A stretch of DNA of 64,000 nt, from positions 62,001 to 126,000 of the forward strand of contig JAKLKU010000010.1 of assembly GCA_023150475.1 (NCBI GenBank), read 5' to 3'. The position numbers and the translations under genes are program-made. The notes under the pieces were generated by a model. The model saw nothing but the letters and a program-made list of their open reading frames with translations, had not been told where the DNA came from and made no database searches. The stretch is from Planctomycetota bacterium. Its GTDB lineage: Bacteria; Planctomycetota; UBA1135; GCA-002686595. Of this stretch, positions 54,941-64,000 are shown in pieces (position 1 is the stretch's first letter; the number at the start of each line of letters is the position of its first letter).

Positions 54941-56671
54941 GTGCAGCTCGATCACAACCGGTTCGCCGTCCTCGTCGTTCGCGCATTCATTCCGCTCGCC
55001 GCCGCGGTCGCGCCGAACGCTCCGGCCGCGGCGCAACAGAACTCCGTGGTGAGCGTCAACTCGGCCGGACTGGCGGGCAACGGCCCCTCGGGCGGCGAGG
55101 GGAGAGATCTGAGTGCGGATGGGCGCTACGTCGTCTTCGCGAGCGATGCGACCAACCTCGATCCGTTGGATACGACCCTGTATCACGACGTCTACGTGCG
55201 CGATCGACTGCTCGGTCAGACGTATCTGGCGAGCGTGACCGAAGCGGGCGGTGCCGGAGACTGGCACTCGTACGAACCGCGCATCAGCGCGGATGGACGC
55301 TACGTCGTGTTCCAGTCCGTGGCGTCGAACATGGTCTCGGGTGATGCGGGCTTCGACTTCGACGTCTTCGTCCGGGACACGCTCGCCGGCACGACGACCC
55401 GCGTTTCGATCACGACGGCCTTCGGCGAACCCGACGACAGCGCGACTCGACCGGACATCTCCGCCGACGGCCGCTGGATCGTGTTCGACAGTTGGGCGTC
55501 GAACCTCGTGGCCAATGACACGAATGGCAAGCCCGACGTGTTCTTGCGCGACATGCAGACCGGAGTGATCACTCGGGTTTCCGTCGGCCCGGGAGGCCTC
55601 GAGGGCAACAACTGGAGCATCCTGCCGCGGATCTCGGACGACGCTTCGACGATCGTCTTCGTGTCCACGGCGACGAACTTCGGTTGGAACGACACGAGCG
55701 TCTACTACGACGCCTTCGCGGTCGACCGTGCGACGGGAACGTTGGACTTGCTCAGCGTGACGCCCGCGGGCACGACTGGTTCGGATGACTCCGACTGCGT
55801 CGCGGCTTCCGCGGATGGTCGCTTCGTCGCCTTCGCCAGTTTCGCTACGAACCTGACCAGCAAGCCGGTCGACGGCATCTTCGTGCGAGACCGCGTCCTC
55901 GGCACGACGCAGCACGTCAGTGGCCCGATCCACGGCGCATTCGCGAACGGCTACAGCCGCTTCCCGGACATCTCGGGAGACGGACGATGGATCGTGTTCG
56001 AAAGCGACGCGAACAACCTCGCTGGCAGCGAGACGACGAACCACGGCGACGTGCTCCGCTCGGATCGATTGACCGGCGAAATCGTGCTCCTTTCGACGAC
56101 GTGGTCCGGCGGCGAATCGTCGTACGGCGCCGGCGGCGCGGCGATCTCGGCAGATGGATCCCGAGTCGTGTTCGTCGGGAAGGGCGACATCGTCCAGAAC
56201 AACCCGAACGTCACCGGCGACGTCTACGTGCACGACTTCACGATGACGTTGCCGCAGAGCTACTGCATCGGTAAGCCCCACTCGGAAGGCTGCACGGCGA
56301 AGATCGGCTCGAGCGGCACGCCTTCGGTCTCGGCGACGAGTGGCTTCGACGTCTTCGCGCAATCGGTCCGCCGCAACGCGTTCGGGTTGCTCTTCTACGG
56401 CCTCGCGCCTCAGGGAACACCCTTCCTCGGCGGCACGCTCTGCGTCCAACCGCCGCTCAAGCGCACGGGCGCCCAGAACTCCGTCGGCAATTTCCTCGCG
56501 TGCTCCGGTCAGTACCACTTCGACTTCAACGCGTGGATGCACGCGGGTTTCGACCCGGCGTTGCAACCCGGGAGCGTCGTCTTCGCGCAGTACTGGTTCC
56601 GCGATCCGCAGGATCCGACCGGCTTCGGTGTCGGCTTCACCGACGCTCGACGATTCGTCGTCCAGCCCTGA
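54941..56671 (+). CDS. secreted TolB-like propeller protein with conserved Cys C-terminal module
   Basis: 576 aa from a GTG at 54941 with CGGAG eight bases upstream; a signal peptide (about 10-36, ending APAAAQ) follows. Seven or so blades of the PD40/TolB type (SADGRYVVF, ISADGRWIVFDS, SGDGRWIVFES) fill residues about 45-435. Residues 441-576 are the module also found at the end of the protein at 13999-16152, with cysteines at 442, 451, 501 and 521 in matching places. Function unknown; the module may anchor or sort these proteins. Confidence 0.85.
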   Translation: MQLDHNRFAVLVVRAFIPLAAAVAPNAPAAAQQNSVVSVNSAGLAGNGPSGGEGRDLSADGRYVVFASDATNLDPLDTTLYHDVYVRDRLLGQTYLASVTEAGGAGDWHSYEPRISADGRYVVFQSVASNMVSGDAGFDFDVFVRDTLAGTTTRVSITTAFGEPDDSATRPDISADGRWIVFDSWASNLVANDTNGKPDVFLRDMQTGVITRVSVGPGGLEGNNWSILPRISDDASTIVFVSTATNFGWNDTSVYYDAFAVDRATGTLDLLSVTPAGTTGSDDSDCVAASADGRFVAFASFATNLTSKPVDGIFVRDRVLGTTQHVSGPIHGAFANGYSRFPDISGDGRWIVFESDANNLAGSETTNHGDVLRSDRLTGEIVLLSTTWSGGESSYGAGGAAISADGSRVVFVGKGDIVQNNPNVTGDVYVHDFTMTLPQSYCIGKPHSEGCTAKIGSSGTPSVSATSGFDVFAQSVRRNAFGLLFYGLAPQGTPFLGGTLCVQPPLKRTGAQNSVGNFLACSGQYHFDFNAWMHAGFDPALQPGSVVFAQYWFRDPQDPTGFGVGFTDARRFVVQP

Positions 56672-56678
56672 GCCGACG

Positions 56679-57803
56679 TCACCAACCGCGAGCGGGGCGC
56701 CACTCGTCGACGAGTGTCTCGCCGCGGGCGACGAAGTAGCGTTCGTGCTGCGCCGCGGCGAGGCACGAGTGGTTCGCGATCACGCGGAGCTTCGTGCCCG
56801 GCGGGAACCGCTCGACGACGCCGGCCTGCTTCGCCCGCACCTTGCCGTGCTCTTGGGACAGAGCCACGAGCTCGAGTTCGCGGATCGGCATGCCGTGAAG
56901 TGTCGCCAGCACGCCGAAGCCGCACTCGGGATCGAGGTGGCGCGCTCCGGGATCCTTCGAGAGCGCGAGAGCGCCGCAGTCGAGGACGAGCTCGTGCCTC
57001 GCTGGGTAGCAGCCGATCACGCTCGCGAGCACGCTGAACGCGGCGTCGCCGAGCTCGCAGCTCCCGAGCCGAGCTTGGAACGCGTCGAAGAAGACGTAGT
57101 TGCCCGGCCGCACTTCGGTGACGCCACGTAGATCGTCCGCGACCGCAAGCGTCGGCGTCGAGCCGAGGCTGACCTCCTCGACACGGATCGAGGCCGCACG
57201 CAGGCGCTCGGCGAAACCGACGACCCCTTGGCGCTCCGCCCGAGCGATCGCCCGCAACTCGGCGTGCGAGCGCGCGTCGTACGCGTGGCCCGCGTGCGTC
57301 AGCACTCCGCGGAAATGCAGCGACTTCGACGTCGCGAGCGTGCGTGCGAGCTCGACGCTCTCCGCCGCGAGCGGATCGACGCCCGCGCGGTGGTAGCCGC
57401 AATCCACTTTGAGGAAGACGTCGAGCACGCGCCCGTGCGACGCCGCAGCTCGTTCGAGCGCCGCCGCCGCCACGGGATGATCGACGAGCACGGCGAAGCG
57501 TTCGGCGCGCGCCGCGAGCTCGCACACGCGCTCGAACTTGTCGAGCGCGACAGGCACCGCCCAAGTCAAGTCGCGGAACCCGGCGTCGAGCAACGCGCGC
57601 GCCTCCGCCAGCGTCGAAACCGTCACGCCGCCGAAGTGCCCCGCGACCGAGAGCCGCGCGCCTTCGAACGTCTTGTGCGTCTTGACGTGCGGCCGCAACC
57701 TCGCCCCGAGCCGCGCGACACGTTCGGCCATCGCCCGACAGTTCCGCTCCACGCGCTCGAGGTCGACCACTGCCGCGGGAGTGACGAGCTCAGCGATCTG
57801 CAT
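56679..57803 (-). CDS. DSD1/D-threonine aldolase-like PLP enzyme (alanine racemase N-type fold)
   Basis: 374 aa. The N-terminal alanine-racemase-type barrel has LRPHVKTHK (37-44), with K41 as the likely PLP lysine, and the C-terminal domain has H345 and C347 (ANHSC), the zinc ligands of D-serine dehydratase (DSD1) and D-threonine aldolase types. The family acts on D-hydroxy amino acids. Which substrate is used is open. It converges with the propeller gene seven bases away. Confidence 0.87.
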   Translation of the reverse strand: MQIAELVTPAAVVDLERVERNCRAMAERVARLGARLRPHVKTHKTFEGARLSVAGHFGGVTVSTLAEARALLDAGFRDLTWAVPVALDKFERVCELAARAERFAVLVDHPVAAAALERAAASHGRVLDVFLKVDCGYHRAGVDPLAAESVELARTLATSKSLHFRGVLTHAGHAYDARSHAELRAIARAERQGVVGFAERLRAASIRVEEVSLGSTPTLAVADDLRGVTEVRPGNYVFFDAFQARLGSCELGDAAFSVLASVIGCYPARHELVLDCGALALSKDPGARHLDPECGFGVLATLHGMPIRELELVALSQEHGKVRAKQAGVVERFPPGTKLRVIANHSCLAAAQHERYFVARGETLVDEWRPARGW

Positions 57804-57866
57804 CGCACCAGCCTGACCGAGACGGGCCGGCGATCAAGCCTCCCTGCGGCCGCCGCCGTCGCCGGC

Positions 57867-57872
57867 TAGAGT
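57867..57872 (+). promoter_or_regulatory. -10 box, probable leaderless promoter for the TrpF-like gene
   Basis: TAGAGT ends eight bases before the ATG at 57881. It lies in the divergent gap with the PLP enzyme gene. Confidence 0.5.
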
Positions 57873-57880
57873 CCACCCCC

Positions 57881-58552
57881 ATGCGCGCCAACGGTCGCAC
57901 GTTCGTCAAGGTCTGCTGCATCCAGTCGATCGACGAGGCCGAACTCGCCCTGCGCGCGGGCGCGTCCGCGCTCGGGCTCGTCTCCGCGATGCCGAGCGGT
58001 CCAGGAGTGATCGACGAAGCGACGATCGCCGAGATCGCGGCGTGGGCTGCGCGCGACATCGAGACGTTCCTCCTGACCGCCCTGACCGATGCCGACGCGA
58101 TCGTCGCGCAACACGCCCGGTGTCGGACGACGACGCTGCAGCTCGTCGACCACGTTCCTGAGGCGGAGCTCGTGGCGCTGCGGCGCGCGCTGCCAGCCGT
58201 CCGACTCGTCCAGGTGCTGCACGTGCGCGGCCCCGAGACGCTCGACGAAGCCCGTGCCGCGGCAGCGCACGTCGATGGCCTCCTGCTCGACTCCGGCAAT
58301 CCCGCGCTCGCCGTGAAGGAACTCGGCGGCACGGGCCGCACGCACGATTGGAAGACGAGCCGCGCGATCCGCGAGTCGGTCCGACTCCCCGTGCTGCTCG
58401 CGGGCGGCTTGCGTGCGGAGAACGTCGGCGCCGCGCTCGCGACGGTCGAACCTTTCGGCCTGGACGTCTGCAGCGGGGTGCGCCGGGCCGATCGACTCGA
58501 TCCCGAACGCCTCGCCGCGTTCTTCGCGGCCGTGGCGGCGAGTCGGCGCTAG
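57881..58552 (+). CDS. phosphoribosylanthranilate isomerase-like (TrpF family) protein
   Basis: 223 aa. The TIM-barrel family pattern is present: VKVCCIQS (catalytic first Cys retained, Gly changed to Cys), GGTGRTHDW (catalytic Asp), LAGGLRAENV and GLDVCSGVR. The segment SxxSPRY of true TrpF, with the anthranilate-binding Arg, is replaced by SAMPSGPGVI. It is not in a trp operon. It may be a real but unusual PRAI or a paralogue with another substrate. It shares a CTAG palindrome with the archaemetzincin gene: both stop in it. Confidence 0.75.
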   Translation: MRANGRTFVKVCCIQSIDEAELALRAGASALGLVSAMPSGPGVIDEATIAEIAAWAARDIETFLLTALTDADAIVAQHARCRTTTLQLVDHVPEAELVALRRALPAVRLVQVLHVRGPETLDEARAAAAHVDGLLLDSGNPALAVKELGGTGRTHDWKTSRAIRESVRLPVLLAGGLRAENVGAALATVEPFGLDVCSGVRRADRLDPERLAAFFAAVAASRR

Positions 58553-59094
58553 TCCGCCGACGCCGCGCGGGACGTCAGGCGCGCCGTGCAACCGTCGCAG
58601 AACTCGCGGCCCTTCGCGTCGACTTGTTCGACGTAGGTCGAGGCGCGCATCACGCAGCTCGGGTCCGTGCAGTGCAGCAGGCCTTGCACGTGGCCGAGCT
58701 CGTGCACGGCTTCCTTCACCAGCCGTTCGTGGCACAACGCTGCGTTCGCCGCGAGCCCGTAGGCCTCCGCGCGCAACCGGTGCAACGACACGACGGCGGC
58801 GCGGCCGTCGAGTTGCGCTTCGCCGTACACGAACGTCAGCACGGGCACGAACAGGTCGACGCCGGTCACGCCGAGCACGCACGCGTCGCTCGCTTCCGGA
58901 TCGTCGAGCAGGAGCGCGAGCAACTTGGTCGAGTCGTATTGGCCGCGCTCGGCGTCGTACGCGTCTTCGGGATCGAACCACGGGCGGCGGACGCGCGTGG
59001 GACAACCGAACTCGCGCTCGAGCTCGACGGCCAGCCGCTCGACGAGCCCGTCGTTCGCCGGCACGTAGAACGGCACGAGTTCGAGCGCGCGCAT
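58549..59094 (-). CDS. amzA: archaemetzincin-family zinc metalloprotease
   Basis: 181 aa. The archaemetzincin signature is complete: HELGHVQGLLHC (131-142, zinc ligands H131, H135, H141; catalytic E132), CxxxxCxM (C142, C147, M149) and a CxxC at 166-169, which forms the second zinc site. Substrates of the bacterial members are unknown. It starts four bases after the NtrC-type regulator's stop. No signal peptide is seen, so it is probably cytoplasmic. Confidence 0.92.
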   Translation of the reverse strand: MRALELVPFYVPANDGLVERLAVELEREFGCPTRVRRPWFDPEDAYDAERGQYDSTKLLALLLDDPEASDACVLGVTGVDLFVPVLTFVYGEAQLDGRAAVVSLHRLRAEAYGLAANAALCHERLVKEAVHELGHVQGLLHCTDPSCVMRASTYVEQVDAKGREFCDGCTARLTSRAASAD

Positions 59095-59098
59095 CGGC

Positions 59099-60472
<1,374 letters not shown>

Positions 60473-60473
60473 G

Positions 60474-62153
60474 TCACGGATGCTCCTCGGCCGCGGCGCC
60501 GACCAGGCGCGTGCGCGGCTCGTTGGTGGACGGTTCCTCGGCGCGCGCGACCTTCGGCCGGCGCGCGAGTTCGATCCGGAACGTCGTGCCGACGCCCGGC
60601 TGGCTGTCGACTTCGATCGCGCCGGAGTGGCGTTGCACGATGCCGTAGACGACGGCGAGTCCGAGGCCGACGCCTTCCGCGCGATCCTTCGACGTCACGA
60701 ACGGCTCGAAGATGTGCGGTAGGACGTCGTGCGGGATGCCGCAGCCCGTGTCCGCGATCGACAGCACGAGCGAGTCGGTGCGGGCCTCGACGCCGATCCG
60801 CAGCTTGCCGCCCTGCGGCATCGCTTCGACGGCGTTGACGAAGAGCGCGACGAGCGCCTGTTGGATCTGGTCCGGATTGCACGAGAGGCGGTCGTCGCCT
60901 TCGATCGGCGAGAACTCGATCTGCACTTGCGACATCGCGAGCGAGTGCTGCACCAGCGTCAACGCGCGTTCGACGATCGGCGCGAGCCGCTGCTCGGAGA
61001 ACGCGCCGCCCGATTGGCGCGCGAACGAGAGCAGGTTGCGGACGATGTTCCCGGAGCGCGCTGCTTCCTTCTGGATCAGGCCGAGGAACCGGACGAGCTC
61101 GGCGCGTTCCTCCGCCGACAACGCGACGTCGCGCAGACTGCGTTCGACGAGCTTCGCGTAGCTCTGGATGCCGGCGAGCGGGTTGTTGAGCTCGTGCGCG
61201 ACGGTCGCGGCGAGCCGACCGAGCGAAGCCATCTTGTCCATGTGCGCGACTTGGCGCTGCGTGCGGCCGAGTTCGGCGGCTTTCTCCTGCAGGTTCGTCT
61301 CGAGCCTGACGTTCCAGTCGCGCAGTTCGCCGCGCGCCTTCTTCAAGTCGCGGATCATCGCGTTGAACGAGCTCGCGAGCGTCTCCATCTCGCTGCCCGG
61401 CGGCACGCGGATCTCCGTGTCGAGGTCGCCCGCGGCGACGCGGCTCGTGCCGCGGATCAACGCGCGCATCGGCCGGCGCACGACGCGCAGCACGAAGATC
61501 GCCGAGAAGAGGCCCGCGATGCCTGCGAGCACGATCGCGGTGATCCAAGCGTCACGGCGCAGGCTCGCGAGCTCCGCGTCCGCTTCGGCGAGCGACATCG
61601 TCACGTCGAGCACGCCGAGCACGCTCTGCACTTCCGGATGCGCGTGGCACGCCGCCGCCGAACAGTCGGGCGCGTTGTAGATCGGCGTGATCAGGCCGAG
61701 CACGCGGCCCCCGCCGGCGCGCGCGAACGTGCGGGCCCGCTCGCCGACCGGCACCGACTCGAGCGGCGTCGGGCCGGTGTGGCAGCCGACGCAGGCTTCC
61801 GCGTTCAAGTCGACGCGCGTGCCGAGCTCCCCGTCGGTCGCGGAGAAGATGATCACGCCCTGTTTGTCGTAGATGCGCACGTTCTCGACGGCGCGCGAGC
61901 TCGCGATCGACGCGATCGAACGGTGCACCGAGTCCTTGCGGTTCTCGAGCATCCCGTCGCGCGTCGACGAGAGGATCACGTCGGAGAGCTGCTGCGCACC
62001 TTCGTGGACCCGCCGCTCCCACACGCGGTTCGTCGCCGTGAGGTGCGCGAACGCATAGGCGCCGAACGTCAGCGCGATCGTCGCCGAGAGCAGCAGGAAG
62101 AGTCGCGTCGAGAGCGAGTGCGTGAACGGCCGAAAGGTGCGGATCGAGGCCAT
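60474..62153 (-). CDS. histidine kinase with CxxCH heme motif in periplasmic sensor domain
   Basis: 559 aa from the ATG at 62153; a GTG six bases upstream is also possible. Two membrane helices (about 16-38 and 203-224) flank a periplasmic domain (about 40-200) that contains CVGCH (121-125), a canonical heme c attachment motif, and CSAAACH (164-170), a wider CX4CH form. Then HAMP (225-277), dimerisation H320 (HELNNP) and HATPase (G boxes DTGCGIPHD, GVGLGLAVV). It most likely senses redox state or gases by heme. The regulator starts one base after its stop. Confidence 0.9.
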   Translation of the reverse strand: MASIRTFRPFTHSLSTRLFLLLSATIALTFGAYAFAHLTATNRVWERRVHEGAQQLSDVILSSTRDGMLENRKDSVHRSIASIASSRAVENVRIYDKQGVIIFSATDGELGTRVDLNAEACVGCHTGPTPLESVPVGERARTFARAGGGRVLGLITPIYNAPDCSAAACHAHPEVQSVLGVLDVTMSLAEADAELASLRRDAWITAIVLAGIAGLFSAIFVLRVVRRPMRALIRGTSRVAAGDLDTEIRVPPGSEMETLASSFNAMIRDLKKARGELRDWNVRLETNLQEKAAELGRTQRQVAHMDKMASLGRLAATVAHELNNPLAGIQSYAKLVERSLRDVALSAEERAELVRFLGLIQKEAARSGNIVRNLLSFARQSGGAFSEQRLAPIVERALTLVQHSLAMSQVQIEFSPIEGDDRLSCNPDQIQQALVALFVNAVEAMPQGGKLRIGVEARTDSLVLSIADTGCGIPHDVLPHIFEPFVTSKDRAEGVGLGLAVVYGIVQRHSGAIEVDSQPGVGTTFRIELARRPKVARAEEPSTNEPRTRLVGAAAEEHP

Positions 62154-62224
62154 GGGCACCCCCTACCGGGAGCGGGCCGAGCCGGTCGTGTCGCACGGCC
62201 GGCGGACGGCCGAAGGCTCGCTCC

Positions 62225-62230
62225 ACTCTA
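62225..62230 (-). promoter_or_regulatory. possible -10 box for the histidine kinase
   Basis: TAGAGT on the minus strand lies about 70 bases before the ATG. No clear -35, so low weight. Confidence 0.3.
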
Positions 62231-62283
62231 GGGCGTACGTCATCGCGGGCCTCTGCCTCGGTGTGCGCAGCACGCGCGGACTT

Positions 62284-63177
62284 TCAGCCCAGCCAACGCC
62301 GCAGGAGCCGTCGGAAACGGCTTGCGCCGAGCACGCGGCGGAGATCGCGCAGCGGACTCCCGCCGTCTTGCGCGGTGCGGCCGACGCCAGGCACGCGTTC
62401 CGAGCCATGCGCTCGATCGACGCGACGCGCGACGAGCCTGCGCCAAGCGCGCAGATCACGCGCGGCGAGCCGTCGTGCTTCGTGCGCGTCGTGGAGCGCG
62501 AGGCGTGATCCTCCGTCACCACCGCGTCCGTCGCGCGCGAGTTCGACGAGCCAGCCCGAGTGGTAAGGGTCGCCGAGCGCGAGCGCGGGTTCCGCGCGCA
62601 CTCTCGGGTTCGCCGCGAGCACGAGTCCGTCGACCGGCGCCGCGACCGGCGACGCTTCGTCCTCGTCGACGATCCAACCCAGCGGCTCACCGGCGCGCAC
62701 GTGCGTGCCCGCGGCCGGCAGGACGAACGCGTGCAGTCGCCCGATGAAGCGCGCGGCGAGCGCATCGAGACCGCAGCGCACGCGCACGGCGTCGAGCGGC
62801 GCGACCCACACGTGACGCGGCGAGTACTCGCGGTCGTCGGGGAACTCGAGCTTCGCGAGCTCGACGCGCCCCGGTGCTTTCGTCGGGTCCGGTGCGCGCG
62901 GTGCGCGCGCCACGCCGAGCGCGAGGTCGAGCGGACAGCGCTCGCACTCGAAGTCGCGGTCGCAGAGCTTGAAGGCGATCACTCCGGCCGTCATCCACAC
63001 GCACGGCTCCGGGCTCGGGTTCGAACCGGCCGGCGGCTCGCCGCTTGCCCCACGTTCGAGCGTGGGATCGGACGGAACGACCGTCCGGGTCGCGCGAAGA
63101 TCGAGGTCGCGGCTCGCGCCGTGCTCTCGTCCCGCGGGCCCGGACGGGCGCGGTTTCGAATCGCCGGAGGGAATCAT
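62284..63177 (-). CDS. glycine-cleavage H-protein-like domain protein with N-terminal Cys motif
   Basis: 297 aa; the ATG overlaps the stop of the preceding gene by four bases (ATGA). Residues about 55-90 have CVWMTAGVIAFKLCDRDFECERCPLD, a four-Cys motif that recurs ahead of H-like domains in some anaerobes. Residues about 115-215 resemble GcvH (HVWVAPLDAVRV, GDPYHSGWLVEL), but the lipoyl-lysine position is VDEDEAS with no Lys. A basic C-terminal tail follows. Role unknown; probably an electron-transfer accessory, not a glycine-cleavage part. Confidence 0.72.
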   Translation of the reverse strand: MIPSGDSKPRPSGPAGREHGASRDLDLRATRTVVPSDPTLERGASGEPPAGSNPSPEPCVWMTAGVIAFKLCDRDFECERCPLDLALGVARAPRAPDPTKAPGRVELAKLEFPDDREYSPRHVWVAPLDAVRVRCGLDALAARFIGRLHAFVLPAAGTHVRAGEPLGWIVDEDEASPVAAPVDGLVLAANPRVRAEPALALGDPYHSGWLVELARDGRGGDGGSRLALHDAHEARRLAARDLRAWRRLVARRVDRAHGSERVPGVGRTAQDGGSPLRDLRRVLGASRFRRLLRRWLG

Positions 63178-63866
63178 CGGATCAAGAAGTCACGCGCGAA
63201 CTCGTCCCAGCGCTCGCCCGCGAGCACGCGAGCGAGGCCGGAGACCGGCACGCCGCCGTCCTGCAGGAGCAGGCCGAAGCTCGGCGACATCCGCCGCCGC
63301 AGCCGCTCCTCCATTTCGTCCGCGAAGCGCGCCGCGTCGTCGTTCTCGAGCAGTTGCTCGCGATCGGCTTCGAAGTGCGCCGGGCGAATCTTGTAGAGCC
63401 AACCCGAGCCGTAGGGATCGCGGTTCACGCGCCCGGGCTCGGCGAGCAACGCTTCGTTGCGCTCCACCACTTCGCCTTCGAGCGGCGCGACGATCTCGAC
63501 GGACCGCTCGCCGACGGCGAGGCGCGAAGCCGCGCCGCCTTGGTGGACGTGCTCGCCCACCGCGGGCAACTCGATCGAGCTCGGCGCACCGACGAGTTTC
63601 TGCGCGAAGTCGTCGACACCGACGGTGACGAGTCCGGCTTCGTCGGGCTTCGCCCAAGCGTGACCGGGGTGGTAGAGGCGCTCGAGCGCGACTTGGAACC
63701 AACCGCTCTTCGACTGCGCGTGCGGACCGGCGGGCAGCAAGGTCGCAGGCGACTCGACGCGGCGGTTCAGGAGCCACCAGAACGCGACCAGCGCCGCGAG
63801 GAAGCCGAGGATCAGGACGTATTCCAGGCTCTTGGTGGCGAAGAGATCGAGGGGGAGGTCTTGCAT
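63174..63866 (-). CDS. membrane-anchored H-protein-like domain protein
   Basis: 230 aa. One N-terminal membrane helix (about 14-34) anchors an H-protein-like domain (about 65-165): YHPGHAWAKPDEAGLVTVGV and NRDPYGSGWLYKIRP are classic GcvH segments, but the lipoyl-lysine position has Glu (VGERSVE). It starts one base after the stop of the upstream partial gene and overlaps the next gene. Similar anchored H-like genes occur beside membrane redox complexes in sulfate reducers and relatives (recalled, not searched). Confidence 0.72.
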   Translation of the reverse strand: MQDLPLDLFATKSLEYVLILGFLAALVAFWWLLNRRVESPATLLPAGPHAQSKSGWFQVALERLYHPGHAWAKPDEAGLVTVGVDDFAQKLVGAPSSIELPAVGEHVHQGGAASRLAVGERSVEIVAPLEGEVVERNEALLAEPGRVNRDPYGSGWLYKIRPAHFEADREQLLENDDAARFADEMEERLRRRMSPSFGLLLQDGGVPVSGLARVLAGERWDEFARDFLIR

Positions 63867-63867
63867 G

Positions 63868-64000
63868 TCAGGCTTCCTTGCTCGCGATCGAGCGTTGCAG
63901 TCGAGCCGCTTGCGCCGAACGTGCGGGACGGAGCTCCTTCTCGGGCTCGCCGCGACGTTCGGACGCGTGCGACCACGCCGGCGCTTCGCCGAGCACCGGC
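63868..64000 (-). CDS. C-terminal end of a gene cut by the window edge
   Basis: 44 codons on the minus strand end in TGA at 63870-63868, one base before the ATG of the next gene (TGACATG). The visible end is PVLGEAPAWSHASERRGEPE, then a basic helix to ASKEA. It is the upstream member of the H-like operon; the family cannot be told from this tail. Confidence 0.5.
   Translation of the reverse strand, partial: PVLGEAPAWSHASERRGEPEKELRPARSAQAARLQRSIASKEA

Overview
The window is one contiguous stretch of a high-GC, gene-dense bacterial chromosome. Planctomycetota is the most likely phylum: there is an LpxC-FabZ fusion, a full early lipid A set, several secreted FG-GAP and calcium-repeat proteins, a Pkn-type kinase with a large ectodomain, and a conserved Cys-containing C-terminal module that I associate with the marine Pla3-like planctomycete lineage (lineage from memory, not searched). 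No tRNA, rRNA, CRISPR array, transposase or phage gene was seen. Both window edges cut genes.

Positions 1-13.6 kb (minus strand) read as one long co-directional block: glmU, prs, rplY, pth, rpsF, rpsR, rplI, dnaB, bamA, lpxD, lpxC-fabZ, lpxA and an oxidoreductase. It joins UDP-GlcNAc supply, translation and replication genes, outer-membrane protein assembly and lipid A synthesis. Many junctions overlap by 1-4 bases. Promoter-like sites lie before glmU, pth and lpxD. From 14 to 35.7 kb the window is a patchwork: a secreted protein with ten calcium-loop repeats, an AAA/NadR-like ATPase, a CBS protein, acyl-CoA dehydrogenase, an ACT protein, phosphatidylserine decarboxylase, two large FG-GAP proteins, a carboxymuconolactone-decarboxylase-like protein, a Ser/Thr kinase, YgbA, an S9 peptidase and unknown secreted proteins.

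From 35.7 to 46.8 kb come an FHA-GAF-sigma54 activator, a YkgJ-type Cys cluster protein coupled to a degenerate Memo-like protein, an enoyl-CoA hydratase, an LPS core operon (WaaP-like kinase, two GT9 transferases and a membrane glycosyltransferase, all overlapping by 4 bases) and a glutamate dehydrogenase with a clear terminator. From 47 to 57 kb are membrane or secreted proteins and a second LPS-related operon (radical SAM protein, split heptose kinase and adenylyltransferase, TSUP transporter). From 57 to 64 kb are a DSD1-like PLP enzyme, a TrpF-like protein, an archaemetzincin, and a two-component system whose sensor domain carries heme-binding motifs, preceded by two H-protein-like genes that lack the lipoyl lysine.

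Two genome-wide habits stand out. Several start codons (ATG or even TTG) sit only 7-9 bases after a TAnnnT hexamer, which suggests leaderless mRNAs. Short tandem repeats occur at about nine loci; units inside genes are always multiples of three, and units between genes are not.
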